Source: Alistipes sp. (GTDB taxonomy: Bacteria; Bacteroidota; Bacteroidia; Bacteroidales; Rikenellaceae). Taken from it: 6,491 bases of DNA. The notes below the pieces were generated by a model. That model did no database searches. It was not told where the DNA came from and saw only the letters and a program-made list of their open reading frames with translations. A program made the translations under genes and the position numbers. Location of the stretch: positions 1 to 6,491 of the forward strand of contig JAGCLX010000026.1 in assembly GCA_017646785.1 (NCBI GenBank). The letters run 5' to 3'. Below, piece by piece: positions 6,183 through 6,491 of this stretch (within the stretch, counting starts at the first letter, position 1; each line of letters opens with the position of its first letter).

Positions 6183-6491
6183 TTATGCGCCGAAGTTATC
6201 AAAGAGAATATTCTCAGCAGGAACACCGAGGTTATCGAGGAGGTTTACTACCGACTGTGCCATCATCGGAGGACCACACATGAGGTAGATGATGCCCTCT
6301 GGCTCATCGTGCTGCTTGAGATATGTCTCATAGAGAACGTTGTGTACGAAGCCTGCAACATAAGGTACACCAGCCTCATCTGCCACTGGATCGGGACGGT
6401 CAAGGGCAAGGTGGAACTTGAAGTTAGGGAACTTCTTCTCGATCTGATAGTAGTCATCGAGGTAGAACGCCTCCTTGAGTGAACGAGCACC
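6183..6491 (-). CDS. nqrF: Na+-translocating NADH:quinone oxidoreductase subunit F, C-terminal 102 residues
   Basis: C-terminal part of the NADH-oxidising subunit of the six-subunit Na+-pumping Nqr complex in the inner membrane. It takes electrons from NADH to FAD and a 2Fe-2S cluster and passes them on to the quinone-reducing subunits. Seen, numbering from the right edge: GARSLKEAFY at the start, GFVHNVLYETYL (47-58), CGPPMM (72-77), the conserved NADH-domain motif with its Cys, and a FDNFGA end, all typical of the NqrF C-terminus (Vibrio ends LDDFGG). About 300 residues (membrane helix, ferredoxin domain, FAD domain) lie beyond the right edge. NqrF is usually the last gene of nqrABCDEF, which fits the terminator hairpin 36 bases downstream, so nqrA-E are expected just outside. 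Codon use matches PFOR, suggesting high expression. Confidence 0.96.
   Translation of the reverse strand, partial: GARSLKEAFYLDDYYQIEKKFPNFKFHLALDRPDPVADEAGVPYVAGFVHNVLYETYLKQHDEPEGIIYLMCGPPMMAQSVVNLLDNLGVPAENILFDNFGA

Overview
This 6.5 kb window looks like chromosomal DNA of an anaerobic gut-type Bacteroidales bacterium. The reasons are promoters of the TAnnTTTG (-7) type, genes without Shine-Dalgarno sequences, a single-chain pyruvate:ferredoxin oxidoreductase (PFOR) of the Bacteroides type, a Na+-pumping NADH:quinone oxidoreductase (Nqr), and a clostripain-family lipoprotein. I cannot name the genus. No phage, plasmid or insertion-sequence genes are visible.

Layout. (1) 1-2179, minus: the N-terminal 60% of PFOR (nifJ-type), cut by the left edge inside its ferredoxin domain. 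(2) 2180-2537: a divergent intergenic region with a minus-strand promoter, a hairpin-containing leader of about 160 nt for PFOR, and a plus-strand promoter that almost abuts the next start codon. (3) 2538-4159, plus: a probable two-gene operon of a PhnP-like metallo-beta-lactamase-fold hydrolase and a short-chain dehydrogenase/reductase. (4) 4163-4202: a strong hairpin between convergent genes, probably a bidirectional terminator. (5) 4218-5561, minus: a clostripain-like (C11) lipoprotein with its own promoter. (6) 5562-6182: a 620-bp intergenic region with no convincing gene. It holds an imperfect inverted repeat (5764-5829), an array of four degenerate 64-75-bp units (5850-6117) that includes two 89%-identical 63-bp copies, and a terminator-like hairpin for the gene to its right. 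(7) 6183-6491, minus: the C-terminal 102 residues of NqrF.

Function. The two edge genes are central energy genes. PFOR oxidises pyruvate to acetyl-CoA and reduces ferredoxin, and Nqr oxidises NADH while exporting Na+. Both use codons typical of highly expressed genes, with ATA essentially absent, whereas the hydrolase and dehydrogenase between them use ATA often. The middle genes look like ordinary accessory or housekeeping enzymes whose substrates cannot be read from sequence.

I see no clear new multi-gene system. The least explained parts are the repeat array at 5850-6117, one unit of which appears to form half of the nqrF terminator, and the structured PFOR leader.
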